Assembly (NCBI GenBank): GCA_016217545.1
Contig: JACRHT010000012.1
Span: 496,001 to 560,000 of the forward strand
Source: Opitutia bacterium
Lineage (GTDB): Bacteria; Verrucomicrobiota; Verrucomicrobiia; Opitutales; Opitutaceae
Direction: 5' to 3'
Length of the DNA stretch: 64,000 nt
Shown here: positions 51,128 through 59,119 of the stretch, in pieces
Position numbering within the stretch: position 1 is the first letter of the stretch
Layout: each line of letters starts with the position of its first letter
Notes under the pieces: generated by a model
Told to the model about the DNA's origin: nothing
Seen by the model: the letters and a program-made list of their open reading frames with translations, nothing else
Databases searched by the model: none
Program-made: the position numbers and the translations under genes

Positions 51128-52018
51128 TCAGGTCCGCCGGCCGGGCGCGGCCTTGCCGCTGTGGCGGAAGGCCAGCGGCGAGATGCCGTAGGCGAGTCGG
51201 AATGCGCGCGAAAAACTGTAGATCGAGCCGAAGCCGCATTGCTCCGCGATCTCGGAAACGCGCTGCGGCCCCAGCCGCAACAACCCGCACGCCTGCTCCA
51301 GCCGGAGCCGGCGCAGGTGCCGGCCGATGCTCACGCCGCAGGAGGCGCGGAAGCGCGCGCGCAGGTGGCTCGCGCTGATGCCGAGGGAGCGGGCCAGCTC
51401 CTTGATGCTCGGCGTCGCGCCTGTGCGTTGGGCGATCTGGTTGATGCGGATCATCAGGCCTTGGTCGGGTTCCGGCGCGGGCGGCGGGGCTTGGTGCGGC
51501 GCCGTGTGTTTCAGGCGGCGCATGCGCGCGAGCAGCAGCGCCAGCAACAGCACCGGCAGTTCCTCCGTGCGTTCGGTCTCGTAGGCTTCGACCAGCTCGG
51601 CCGCGAGCGTGCGCAGCGGCGGGGTCATCACGAACGGCCGGTAGCGCAACGCCGCGAGGGGCTCGGCGTCGTTCAGCTCGAAGGTCACGAACAGCCACGA
51701 AATCTCCGGGCGTTGCGGCTGCGTGTAGTGGTGGAACTGAAACGGGAACACCAGCAGCGCCTCGCCGGGGTTGAGCCGGAGATTTCGGTCGTCGACGCAC
51801 ACCGTGACCGCCGTGCGCAGCGCGCACATGAACACGAAGCGATGGTGCAGGGCGCGCCCGCGGCGGGGCTTGTTGAGCTCGTCGGCGCGCTGGCGCTGGA
51901 AGCAGACGATGTTCGCCGGCAACGGGAGCGGGGCCGGGCGGCGACCGAGCAGCTGGAAGTTCGGCTGCGGGAGCTTCGAGACGAGTTTCCTCAGGTCGGG
52001 GGCGGCGGGGTGTGGCAT
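51128..52018 (-). CDS. AraC-family regulator
   Basis: A 296-residue regulator. The N-terminal half carries a cupin-like sensor (FVFMCALRTAVTVCVDDRNLRLNPGEALLVFPFQFHHY), and the C-terminal half a double HTH (SIKELARSLGISASHLRARFRASCGVSIGRHL and VSEIAEQCGFGSIYSFSRAFRLAYGISP). ATG 52018 is inside the putative operator; the track-style longer start would be TTG. It diverges from the NagB-PIG-L gene and has the TonB receptor downstream on the same strand, so it probably controls both in response to an amino-sugar or glycan signal. Confidence 0.88.
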   Translation of the reverse strand: MPHPAAPDLRKLVSKLPQPNFQLLGRRPAPLPLPANIVCFQRQRADELNKPRRGRALHHRFVFMCALRTAVTVCVDDRNLRLNPGEALLVFPFQFHHYTQPQRPEISWLFVTFELNDAEPLAALRYRPFVMTPPLRTLAAELVEAYETERTEELPVLLLALLLARMRRLKHTAPHQAPPPAPEPDQGLMIRINQIAQRTGATPSIKELARSLGISASHLRARFRASCGVSIGRHLRRLRLEQACGLLRLGPQRVSEIAEQCGFGSIYSFSRAFRLAYGISPLAFRHSGKAAPGRRT

Positions 52019-52044
52019 TTTCGTCAAAAACTTCGTCGTTTCTG
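52016..52044. promoter_or_regulatory. Putative operator copy 2 between araC-type gene and nagB fusion
   Basis: CATTTTCGTCAAAAACTTCG then TCGTTTCTG. It overlaps the start codon of the regulator and lies 43 bp upstream of the divergent nagB-PIG-L start. Placement over the regulator's own start suggests autoregulation. Confidence 0.5.
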
Positions 52045-52086
52045 CTAGTTGTCGTGGCGGGAGCGAGCCCTATTCTAGCCGTCCCG

Positions 52087-54054
52087 ATGAACTCGCTTCC
52101 TCTGCTCGAACGCTGCCGTTTCGAACACGCGCCCATCTCCGTTTTCGCGCACAGCCGGGAGGCATCTTGCGCCGTCGCCGCGGAAATCGCCGCGCTCATC
52201 CGCGAGCGCGCCGCCGCCGGCCGGTCGTGCGTGCTGGGTCTGGCCACCGGTTCCACGCCCGTGAGCGTCTACGCCGAGCTGGTGCGGCTGCACCGCGAGG
52301 AGGGCCTGAGTTTCAAGCACGTCACGACGTTCAACCTCGACGAGTATTTCGCGCTCCCGCCGACGCACCCGCAGAGCTACCGGCGGTTCATGCAGCACCA
52401 CCTCTTCGACCACATCGACATCGAGCCGGCGCGCACGCACGTGCCCTCGGGCATGATCGCCAAGAGCGACGTCGATGCCCATTGCGCCGCCTACGAGGCG
52501 GCGATCCAGGCCGCCGGCGGCATCGACATCCAAATCCTCGGCATCGGTCGGACGGGCCACATCGGTTTCAACGAACCCGGCAGCCCGCGCCACTCGCTCA
52601 CGCGCCTGGTTTCGCTCGATCCCCTCACCCGCCGCGACGCCGCGGGCGATTTCGGCGGCGACGCGCACACGCCGCGCTACGCCATCACGATGGGCGTGCG
52701 CTCCATTCTCAACGCCCGCCGCCTCATCCTCATGGCGTGGGGCCAGCACAAGGCCGAGATCGTCCGCACCGCCATCGAAGGCGAGGTCAGTTCGCACGTC
52801 ACCGCGTCGTTCCTGCAGGAACACGCCAGCGCGACCTTCGTGCTCGATGCCGCCGCCGCCGGATCGCTCACGCGCTTCCGCACGCCGTGGCAAATCGGCC
52901 CGCTGGAGGAACAAGGCCTCGCGTGGGACGAGCGCATGACGCGCCGCGCCATCCTCTGGCTCTCGCAACTGCGCCAGAAGCCGATCCTCAAACTCACCGA
53001 CGACGACTACAACGAAGCCGGCCTTCAGGACCTCCTCCGCGCCCAAGGCTCCGCCTACGAGGCCAACCTAGCCGGCTTCTACGAGATGCAGCACACGATC
53101 ACCGGCTGGCCCGGCGGCCGCGATCCGCGCCGCGCCAAGCCCGGCGACGCACCCGTGCGTCCGCTGCGGTCCAAATCCGCCAACGTCTTCCCGAAACGCG
53201 TGCTCGTGCTCTCGCCGCATCCCGACGACGACGTCATCTCGATGGGCGGCACGCTCTGCCGGCTCGTCGACCACGGCCACGAAGTCCACATCGCCTACGA
53301 AGTTTCCGGCGCCAACGCGGTGTCCGACGAAGCCGCGTGGCGCGTCCTCGCGTTCATGCGCGACAGCGGTTTGGTCGACGTGACCAATCGCGCGCGCCTT
53401 GAAGCCATCTGCGGCGAACTCACCGCCGGCACCGCCGCGCCCACCGCCGAGCTTTCACGTTGGAAAGGCCTCATCCGCCGCCACGAAGCCATCTCCGCCG
53501 CCCGCGTCTGCGGCGTGCCGGAAGCCCGCCTGCACTTCCTCGATCTGCCGTTCTACGGCGCCGCTCCGCGCACGCGCCGCTACAGCGCCGAAGACATTGC
53601 CCGCCTCCGCCGTGTGCTCGATGAAGTGCAGCCGCACCTCATCTACGCCGCCGGCGATCTCGACGACCCGCACGGCACGCACCGCCTCTGCCTGCAGGTC
53701 CTTCGCGATGCGCTCGCGCAAGCCGCGCAGGAAAAGGCCGCGTGGCTCGACCAGAGCGAACTCTGGCTCTACCGCGGCGCGTGGGCCGAGTGGCCGCTCG
53801 ACGAGATCGATCTCGCCGTCCCGCTCAGCCCGCAGGAAGTGCTGCGCCGCCGTCGCGCGATTTTCCGCCACGAGACGCAGAAGGATCAGGCGCTTTTCCT
53901 CGGCGAAGACCGCCGCGAATTCTGGCAACGCACCGAGGATCGCAGCCGTCGCCTCGCGCAGGCCTACAACGCTCTCGGCCTCGCCGAATACGAAGCCATC
54001 GAGGCGTTCCGCCGGCACACGCCTGCGGATTTCATCGCGCAAAACGCGTTCTGA
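52087..54054 (+). CDS. Glucosamine-6-phosphate deaminase fused to PIG-L/LmbE deacetylase
   Basis: Residues about 1-320 are a NagB domain: GLATGSTP (51-58), TFNLDEYF (81-88) and GIGRTGHIGFNEPG (152-165), converting glucosamine 6-phosphate to fructose 6-phosphate. Residues about 370-640 are a PIG-L/LmbE zinc deacetylase-like domain with SPHPDDDVISMGG (376-388) and DDPHGTHR. The fusion (655 residues) is known in Bacteroidota and Verrucomicrobiota NagB proteins. It could deacetylate and then deaminate GlcNAc 6-phosphate, though the second domain's substrate is not shown. ATG 52087 follows the putative operator. Confidence 0.9.
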   Translation: MNSLPLLERCRFEHAPISVFAHSREASCAVAAEIAALIRERAAAGRSCVLGLATGSTPVSVYAELVRLHREEGLSFKHVTTFNLDEYFALPPTHPQSYRRFMQHHLFDHIDIEPARTHVPSGMIAKSDVDAHCAAYEAAIQAAGGIDIQILGIGRTGHIGFNEPGSPRHSLTRLVSLDPLTRRDAAGDFGGDAHTPRYAITMGVRSILNARRLILMAWGQHKAEIVRTAIEGEVSSHVTASFLQEHASATFVLDAAAAGSLTRFRTPWQIGPLEEQGLAWDERMTRRAILWLSQLRQKPILKLTDDDYNEAGLQDLLRAQGSAYEANLAGFYEMQHTITGWPGGRDPRRAKPGDAPVRPLRSKSANVFPKRVLVLSPHPDDDVISMGGTLCRLVDHGHEVHIAYEVSGANAVSDEAAWRVLAFMRDSGLVDVTNRARLEAICGELTAGTAAPTAELSRWKGLIRRHEAISAARVCGVPEARLHFLDLPFYGAAPRTRRYSAEDIARLRRVLDEVQPHLIYAAGDLDDPHGTHRLCLQVLRDALAQAAQEKAAWLDQSELWLYRGAWAEWPLDEIDLAVPLSPQEVLRRRRAIFRHETQKDQALFLGEDRREFWQRTEDRSRRLAQAYNALGLAEYEAIEAFRRHTPADFIAQNAF

Positions 54055-54078
54055 CGCCGCCGCGCGGCGCGGGCGGTC

Positions 54079-54198
54079 TCAGCGCCGCCCGTGATTCGCG
54101 CTGGCGGTCGACACCGCGAGCTTGCCGTCCGGCGCGGGCATGTTGCTGCACCCGGCGAGCAGCAGCGCGAGAGCGAGGAGCGAGAGGAGGCGTTTCAT
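54079..54198 (-). CDS. Small lipoprotein (39 aa)
   Basis: MKRLLSLLALALLLAGCSNM is a perfect lipoprotein signal with lipobox LAGC (C17), leaving a 23-residue mature peptide ending TASANHGRR. Too short for a domain. It is upstream of the NagX-like gene on the same strand, with start 54198 and stop 54079. Function unknown; many such minute lipoproteins act as linkers or are non-essential. Confidence 0.6.
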   Translation of the reverse strand: MKRLLSLLALALLLAGCSNMPAPDGKLAVSTASANHGRR

Positions 54199-54250
54199 GG
54201 AACCCTCCGCTTAAAATCTTCGCCCGCCGGCGTCAACCGGCGCGTGCGGC

Positions 54251-55396
54251 TCACACTTTGATGAACCAATTGCGCCGCCACATCGCCGTCGCGATCGCGA
54301 GGAACACCAGCACGAAGCTCACCGCGAACGCCAGCGACGCGTTCAGCGGACTCAGCCACGACGCGAACAAGTTGTCGTAGATCGCACCCTTCAGCGTCAC
54401 ACGCGCGCCACCCGCGCCCGTCCATTGGATCAGCGTGAGCAGCCGGCCGATCAGTCCCGCGAGCACGAACATCGCGAGCGCGTTCATCCCGTAGATCGTG
54501 AACGGCAGCGCCCAGCCCCGCCATCCGCGCACGTCGATCGTCCAGTGAAACACGCCGAGCCACAACGCCGCCCAGCCCGCCATGAAAACCGTGTAGGAAC
54601 TCGTCCAGAGGTTCTTGTTGATCGGGAAAACACTGCCCCACCCTGCCCCGATCGCCAGCAGCACCGCGCCGCCCACGACGAGGCCAAGCGACGTCCGCGC
54701 GGGCGCTCGCACGCCGCGCAACCAGTAGCCCGCGAGCGTGCCGCACAGCACCGTCGCGATCGCGGGCAACGTCGAGAGGATGCCTTCCGGATCGAAGCCC
54801 GGCGCCGGCGCGCCCGACCACGTGTGGCCCGCGAGCAGATGCGAATCGATCCACCACGCGAGATTGCCCTTCGGTTGATCGATCATTCCCGCGCCGTAGC
54901 CCGGCACCGGCACGAGCGTGAGCAACGCCCAATAACCCAACAACAGCGCCACCGCCCACACGAGCTGTCCGCGCCAGCCGGTGCGGAGAAAAATCGCGCT
55001 CGCGACGAGGTAGCAGACCGCGATGCGCTGCAGCACACCGGGAATGCGCAACGACAACGGCGCGAAGTGATGCGTCGGCAACAAACCGAACGGAAACGCC
55101 GCCAGCAGCAGCCCGAGCCCGAAGATCACCGCCGCGCGTTGCAGCACGTGGCGAAACAGCTGCGCGCGATCCGCGCCGGCTTCGACGCGGCGCGCCGTGG
55201 AGAGCGTGAGCGACACGCCGACGATCCAGAGGAAGCTCGGAAAAATGGTGTCGGTGAGCGTCCAGCCGTGCCACTGCGCATGCGCCAAGGGCGGATAGAT
55301 CGCGCTCCACGTGCCGGGATTGTTCACGAGCAACATACCCGCGATCGTCGCCCCGCGGAACGCGTCGAGGGAAACGAGACGTTCGGTGGGTTTCAT
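54251..55396 (-). CDS. NagX-like heparan-alpha-glucosaminide acetyltransferase family membrane protein
   Basis: A polytopic protein of 381 residues starting MKPTERLVSLDAFRGATIAGMLLVNNPGTW. RLVSLDAFRG is the conserved opening of the DUF5009/YeiB-NagX family, with GWTLTDTIFPSFLWIVGVSL typical of the second span. In other bacteria NagX co-operates with NagB/NagA in GlcNAc use. Its place near NagB-PIG-L supports amino-sugar acetyl transfer, but the activity is not proven. ATG 55396 chosen; longer upstream frames run through repeat sequence. Confidence 0.8.
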   Translation of the reverse strand: MKPTERLVSLDAFRGATIAGMLLVNNPGTWSAIYPPLAHAQWHGWTLTDTIFPSFLWIVGVSLTLSTARRVEAGADRAQLFRHVLQRAAVIFGLGLLLAAFPFGLLPTHHFAPLSLRIPGVLQRIAVCYLVASAIFLRTGWRGQLVWAVALLLGYWALLTLVPVPGYGAGMIDQPKGNLAWWIDSHLLAGHTWSGAPAPGFDPEGILSTLPAIATVLCGTLAGYWLRGVRAPARTSLGLVVGGAVLLAIGAGWGSVFPINKNLWTSSYTVFMAGWAALWLGVFHWTIDVRGWRGWALPFTIYGMNALAMFVLAGLIGRLLTLIQWTGAGGARVTLKGAIYDNLFASWLSPLNASLAFAVSFVLVFLAIATAMWRRNWFIKV

Positions 55397-55433
55397 AGAA
55401 TGACGAAATCGCCTACTCGTGCTGGTGCGTGCG

Positions 55434-55505
55434 GTAGGGCGCGACCGCTGGGCCCGCCGCGAAAGCGGCAACACGTTCTCGGCGCGCCCAGCGGTCGCAC
55501 CCTAC
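55434..55505. repeat. Family A paired hairpin upstream of the NagX-like gene
   Basis: GTAGGGCGCGACCGCTGGGC on the left and GCCCAGCGGTCGCACCCTAC on the right: an 18-bp near-perfect inverted repeat with a GC-rich centre. It lies between the NagX-like start and the NAGPA-domain gene stop. Confidence 0.7.
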
Positions 55506-55529
55506 CCCGAGGCCAGTCACCTTGTCGGT

Positions 55530-56441
55530 TCATGGTTTCGATTCGGCCTGCGGCCACTGCACCCACACGCCGAGGTGATTGCCGACCGGGCGCCACTCGC
55601 CATCGCTCGGCTTGTTGGTGATCAACGAGCCATCGGCGCGCTTGAAGTAGAATGACGTCGAGCCACCGCCGTCCAGCGCCACGGCGTCGTGCGCGCCTAG
55701 TTCGAGGATGAGATCGGCCATCTCGGGCAACGTGGCTCCGACGCTGTAGCCGGGCTGGCGGCCCTCGACCGTGAGAAGAATCAGTGTCTTGCCGTCAGCC
55801 GTGACGCCAGCCGCCGTGCGCGGATGCCGGACTTTCGGGGCGACGCGCGCCGTCGCGCCGAGATTGCGGCCGGCTTCGACGAGGAGCGTGCCCGGTTGCT
55901 TGCCGTCGTCGCTCGGTCCGATGCCAGCGACGGCGCAGCGCACGTCAGCGAGATCGGCATCCGTCGCGTAGGCGGCGCGCGCGTGGTCGGCGTAGACGAG
56001 CAACGCCGGATCGCCGCGCCCACCGACAACTCGGGCCGGCGAGACGAGTCCGTGTTCGCCCTTGCTCAAACCACGGATGTCGGACGCCGCGCCGGTCGTG
56101 TAGCGCACCTTGTCTTCGCCGAGACCGGGCTTCGGGTTGATCATGGCGAAGAAGCTGGCGTTGATGGCGAGCGTCGCACCGTTGGCCTGCGCCCACTGGT
56201 TCACCGGCAGGAGTTTCACCTCGGTGCCCGCCGGATCGCCGGCGGCGGGTGTGAGCGGCTCGGTGGCGCCGACGTGCACGCGGGGCGCGTCGAGATGGAT
56301 CTTCGCCCAGAAGCCGCGCAACGGGCCGGCGGCGGTCTGCGTCTCGATTGTGCCGTAGACGATCGGCTCGGCCGCGCGGACGCCGACAAGCGCGAGCGCG
56401 CACGCGAGGAGGAAAACACGGGGGAGATTACGGGCGTCCAT
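55530..56441 (-). CDS. NAGPA-domain (phosphodiester glycosidase-like) exported protein
   Basis: Signal peptide (to about 24, VGVRAAEP), then the PF09992 phosphodiester glycosidase fold: TLAINASFFAMINPKPG, RTAAGVTADGKTLILLTVEGRQPGYSVGATLPEMADLILELGAHDAVALDGGGSTSF. GAHDAVALDGGGSTSF is the family's C-terminal signature. Proteins of this family occur on bacterial surfaces and may trim GlcNAc phosphodiesters from wall polymers. Its start overlaps the dacB-like stop by 14 bp, so the two are translated together. Confidence 0.85.
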   Translation of the reverse strand: MDARNLPRVFLLACALALVGVRAAEPIVYGTIETQTAAGPLRGFWAKIHLDAPRVHVGATEPLTPAAGDPAGTEVKLLPVNQWAQANGATLAINASFFAMINPKPGLGEDKVRYTTGAASDIRGLSKGEHGLVSPARVVGGRGDPALLVYADHARAAYATDADLADVRCAVAGIGPSDDGKQPGTLLVEAGRNLGATARVAPKVRHPRTAAGVTADGKTLILLTVEGRQPGYSVGATLPEMADLILELGAHDAVALDGGGSTSFYFKRADGSLITNKPSDGEWRPVGNHLGVWVQWPQAESKP

Positions 56442-57909
56442 GGTTGGCGAGCATCACGGCGAGTTCGTCGAGTTCGGCGCGCGCGGGGCGGTCCGGCGTG
56501 CCGACGTGGCGGTTGAGCATGAAACTGAACGCCACGCGCTCGCCGGCGGCGGTCGTTGCGTAACCGGAGAGCGTCGCGGACCAGCGCAGGCCGCCGGTCT
56601 TGGCGCGGACGTTGTTTTCGGCCGCAGTGCCGCGCATGCGGTTGCGCAACGAGCCGTCGCGTCCCGCGATCGGCAGCGAGGCGGCGAACGCCTCCGACTC
56701 GCCGTGCCGCGCCATGTAGCGCAACAGGCTGACGGTCGCCTCGGCGGTGGTGAGATTGTTGCGCGAGAGACCGGAGCCTTCGTCGAAGATCACCTGCTTC
56801 GCCGGCACGCCGCACTCAACCATGAAGCCCTCGAGCGCCTCGACCGCCAGTTCGTCGCTGCGTTGCGTCGCTGGCGTCGTGGATGTGCGCCGCAGCTCGC
56901 CGAGGTGGGAGAAAATGAGATCGGTTTCGAGATTCTGCGACGGCTTCATGAAGCCCGCGACGAGGTCGCGCAGCGGCGGCGACTCGAGCGCGCCAAGAGT
57001 GATGTCAGCGCGGACGGGCGGCTCGGGCCAAATCGCACTCCGCGCCTGGCCGTCGACGGCGATCCCGGCACGGCCCAGCGCTTCTTTGAGCGCCGCAGCA
57101 AACCACTGCGCCGGCCGGAAAACGGGCGCCTCGGTCTTCACGGACTTCGCGCCGACAGCCAACGCGCCGACGATCTCGACGGTTTGCGTGCCGAATATCC
57201 GCCGCGTGTCGACGCCCCTCGATGGCTTCGCGTCCGCGTCGAGCGTCTCGGTGCGGTTGACAAAAGTGAGACCGGACAGCGGCTCCAGCACCTCGAACGT
57301 GCACGGTTCGCCCGCCTTAGCACCGGGCGTGACGCGCAACTCGACGAAGTTATCGCAGAGCGTGACGCCGGAGATCTCCGCGCCGAAGTCGTTGCGCATG
57401 TCGTCGACGGACCAACTTTCCCCGTCGGGCGGCTGGCGCAGCCACGTGCCATCGGCCACGACGTCACCGCGGATGTGTTTCACACCGGCGCGACGCAGCG
57501 CGTCGACGAACGGCTGGAACACCGACCAGAATTCCTGCGGCTTCTCACGCGCGCCCCAGCTGGGATCGCCGCGGCCCGCGATGACGAGGTCGCCCGGCAG
57601 CGTGCCGTCGGGTTGGACGGCGGCGGTGGCGAGCAGCGGCGTGCGGATGCGGTAGTAGCCGCCGAGATGCGCGAGGGCCATCGCGCCGGTGTAGAGCTTC
57701 GAGTTCGACGCCGGGCTCTGGCGCACGCGCGGCTGGAACTCGGCGAGCGTGGCGCCGCTGTCGAGCGACACGATTTTCACGCCCCAAATCGCGCCCTCGA
57801 AACGCGGCTGGGACACGAACGCGGTGATTTCATCCTGAAGCGAGGCGGCGCGGAGCAGCGCGGTGGTGAACGCAACCAACACGAGAAGGAGCCGGGGCAA
57901 GAGCGTCAT
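56428..57909 (-). CDS. D-alanyl-D-alanine carboxypeptidase/endopeptidase, PBP4 (S13) family
   Basis: Signal peptide (MTLLPRLLLVLVAFTTALLRA), then a PBP4-type S13 enzyme. SNSK (S68, K71) is SxxK; SGLSRNN is SxN; RAKTGGL is KTG. The inserted domain between SxxK and SxN that is typical of PBP4 is present (about 90-300), with LLATAAVQPDGTLPGDLVIAGRGDPSW. Trims D-Ala from, and may cleave cross-links in, periplasmic peptidoglycan. ATG 57909 chosen; the frame is open further but that part is proline-rich without a signal peptide. It overlaps the NAGPA gene by 14 bp. Confidence 0.92.
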   Translation of the reverse strand: MTLLPRLLLVLVAFTTALLRAASLQDEITAFVSQPRFEGAIWGVKIVSLDSGATLAEFQPRVRQSPASNSKLYTGAMALAHLGGYYRIRTPLLATAAVQPDGTLPGDLVIAGRGDPSWGAREKPQEFWSVFQPFVDALRRAGVKHIRGDVVADGTWLRQPPDGESWSVDDMRNDFGAEISGVTLCDNFVELRVTPGAKAGEPCTFEVLEPLSGLTFVNRTETLDADAKPSRGVDTRRIFGTQTVEIVGALAVGAKSVKTEAPVFRPAQWFAAALKEALGRAGIAVDGQARSAIWPEPPVRADITLGALESPPLRDLVAGFMKPSQNLETDLIFSHLGELRRTSTTPATQRSDELAVEALEGFMVECGVPAKQVIFDEGSGLSRNNLTTAEATVSLLRYMARHGESEAFAASLPIAGRDGSLRNRMRGTAAENNVRAKTGGLRWSATLSGYATTAAGERVAFSFMLNRHVGTPDRPARAELDELAVMLANHGRP

Positions 57910-58027
57910 CGCGCGCGCACTCAGCCACAGCGCCGAGCGCGAGGCAACGTCGGAGCGCGGGTTGGGGCTTTCGGCTAGGCGCGCGTGGCTTGCCTGCGTT
58001 GCGGCGCAGGATTCTGCTCGGGGCGCC

Positions 58028-59119
58028 GTGAGTTCCCCAGCGCTCGTTCGCGAGCTTTCCTTTTCTGCGCTCGATATTCCGTTGTTCGTTCCGTTCGGCA
58101 TTTCCGGCGGCGCGCAACCGGCCGCCAACAACGTGTTGGCGTGCGTCGAACTCGCCGACGGCACCAAGGGCTATGGCGAAGCCGCGCCGCTCCCGCCCTA
58201 CAACGGCGAGACGCAGGCCGACGCCCTCCGCGCGCTCGCCGCGATGCGCCCGCTCGTGCTGGGCCGCGATGCGACGGACTGGCAGGCGGTCGCCAGCTGG
58301 GCCCGCGACGCCGGCGGCGCGCAATGCGGATCCGCGCAGTGCGCTTTTGAGATGGCTTTGCTCGATGCGCTGACGCGTCAGCGCGGGCAGTCGCTCACGC
58401 AATTTTTTGGCGGCGCGAGCACCACGCTCGAGACCGACATGACGGTGACGACCGGCACCGCGGCGCAGGCGGCCGAGGACGCGCGGGCGATCCGCGCGCG
58501 CGGCATCCGCCAGATCAAGGTGAAGGTCGGCGGCGCGAAAGGGCCGATGCACGATCTCGAACGCGTCGGCGCGATCGCCGCGGCGGCGCCGGATGCGCCG
58601 CTCATCCTCGACGGCAACGCCGGCGTCTCCCGCGAGCACGCCCGCGAGCTCGTGAAGGGGCTGCGCGCCGCGAAGATCACTCCCGCGCTGCTCGAGCAAT
58701 GGCTGCCGAAGGACGACTTGAACGGCATGCGCGCTTTGCGCGACGAGAGCGGCTGGCTCGTCGCGGCCGACGAGGCGGCGTGCTCCGGCGAGGATGTCGC
58801 GCGCATCGCCGACGCCCGCGCGGCCGACGTGGTGAACATCAAGTTGATGAAAGCCGGCGTGGCCGCGGCGCTGGAAATCGTGCGCGTCGCGCGCGAACGC
58901 GGCATCGGGCTGATGATCGGCGGCAACGTCGAGTCGATCCTCGCGATGACTTTCTCCGCGTGCTTCGCGTGCGGGCACGGGGGCTTCCAATTTGCGGACC
59001 TCGACACGCCTTGGTTCCTCTCTGAAAACCCGTTCGAGGGCGGTTACGTCGCGAACGGCGGCATGCTGTCGGTCGCCCACATCGCGTCGGGCCATGGCGT
59101 AGTTCCGCGTAAGAAATGA
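58028..59119 (+). CDS. Dipeptide epimerase, second copy, GTG start
   Basis: Enolase-superfamily epimerase related to the one at 27947. Catalytic lysine pair in IKVKVGG, metal ligands in LILDGNAG, LEQWLPKDDL and VAADEAACSG, then VVNIKLMKAG with the second lysine. The C-terminal GHGVVPRKK is unusual. The GTG at 58028 (VSSPALVRELSF) is preferred; an ATG at 57863 would overlap the divergent dacB-like start. The stop overlaps the D-aminoacylase ATG (ATGA). Together with the downstream D-aminoacylase it suggests use of D-amino-acid-containing dipeptides, possibly from peptidoglycan. Confidence 0.85.
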   Translation: MSSPALVRELSFSALDIPLFVPFGISGGAQPAANNVLACVELADGTKGYGEAAPLPPYNGETQADALRALAAMRPLVLGRDATDWQAVASWARDAGGAQCGSAQCAFEMALLDALTRQRGQSLTQFFGGASTTLETDMTVTTGTAAQAAEDARAIRARGIRQIKVKVGGAKGPMHDLERVGAIAAAAPDAPLILDGNAGVSREHARELVKGLRAAKITPALLEQWLPKDDLNGMRALRDESGWLVAADEAACSGEDVARIADARAADVVNIKLMKAGVAAALEIVRVARERGIGLMIGGNVESILAMTFSACFACGHGGFQFADLDTPWFLSENPFEGGYVANGGMLSVAHIASGHGVVPRKK

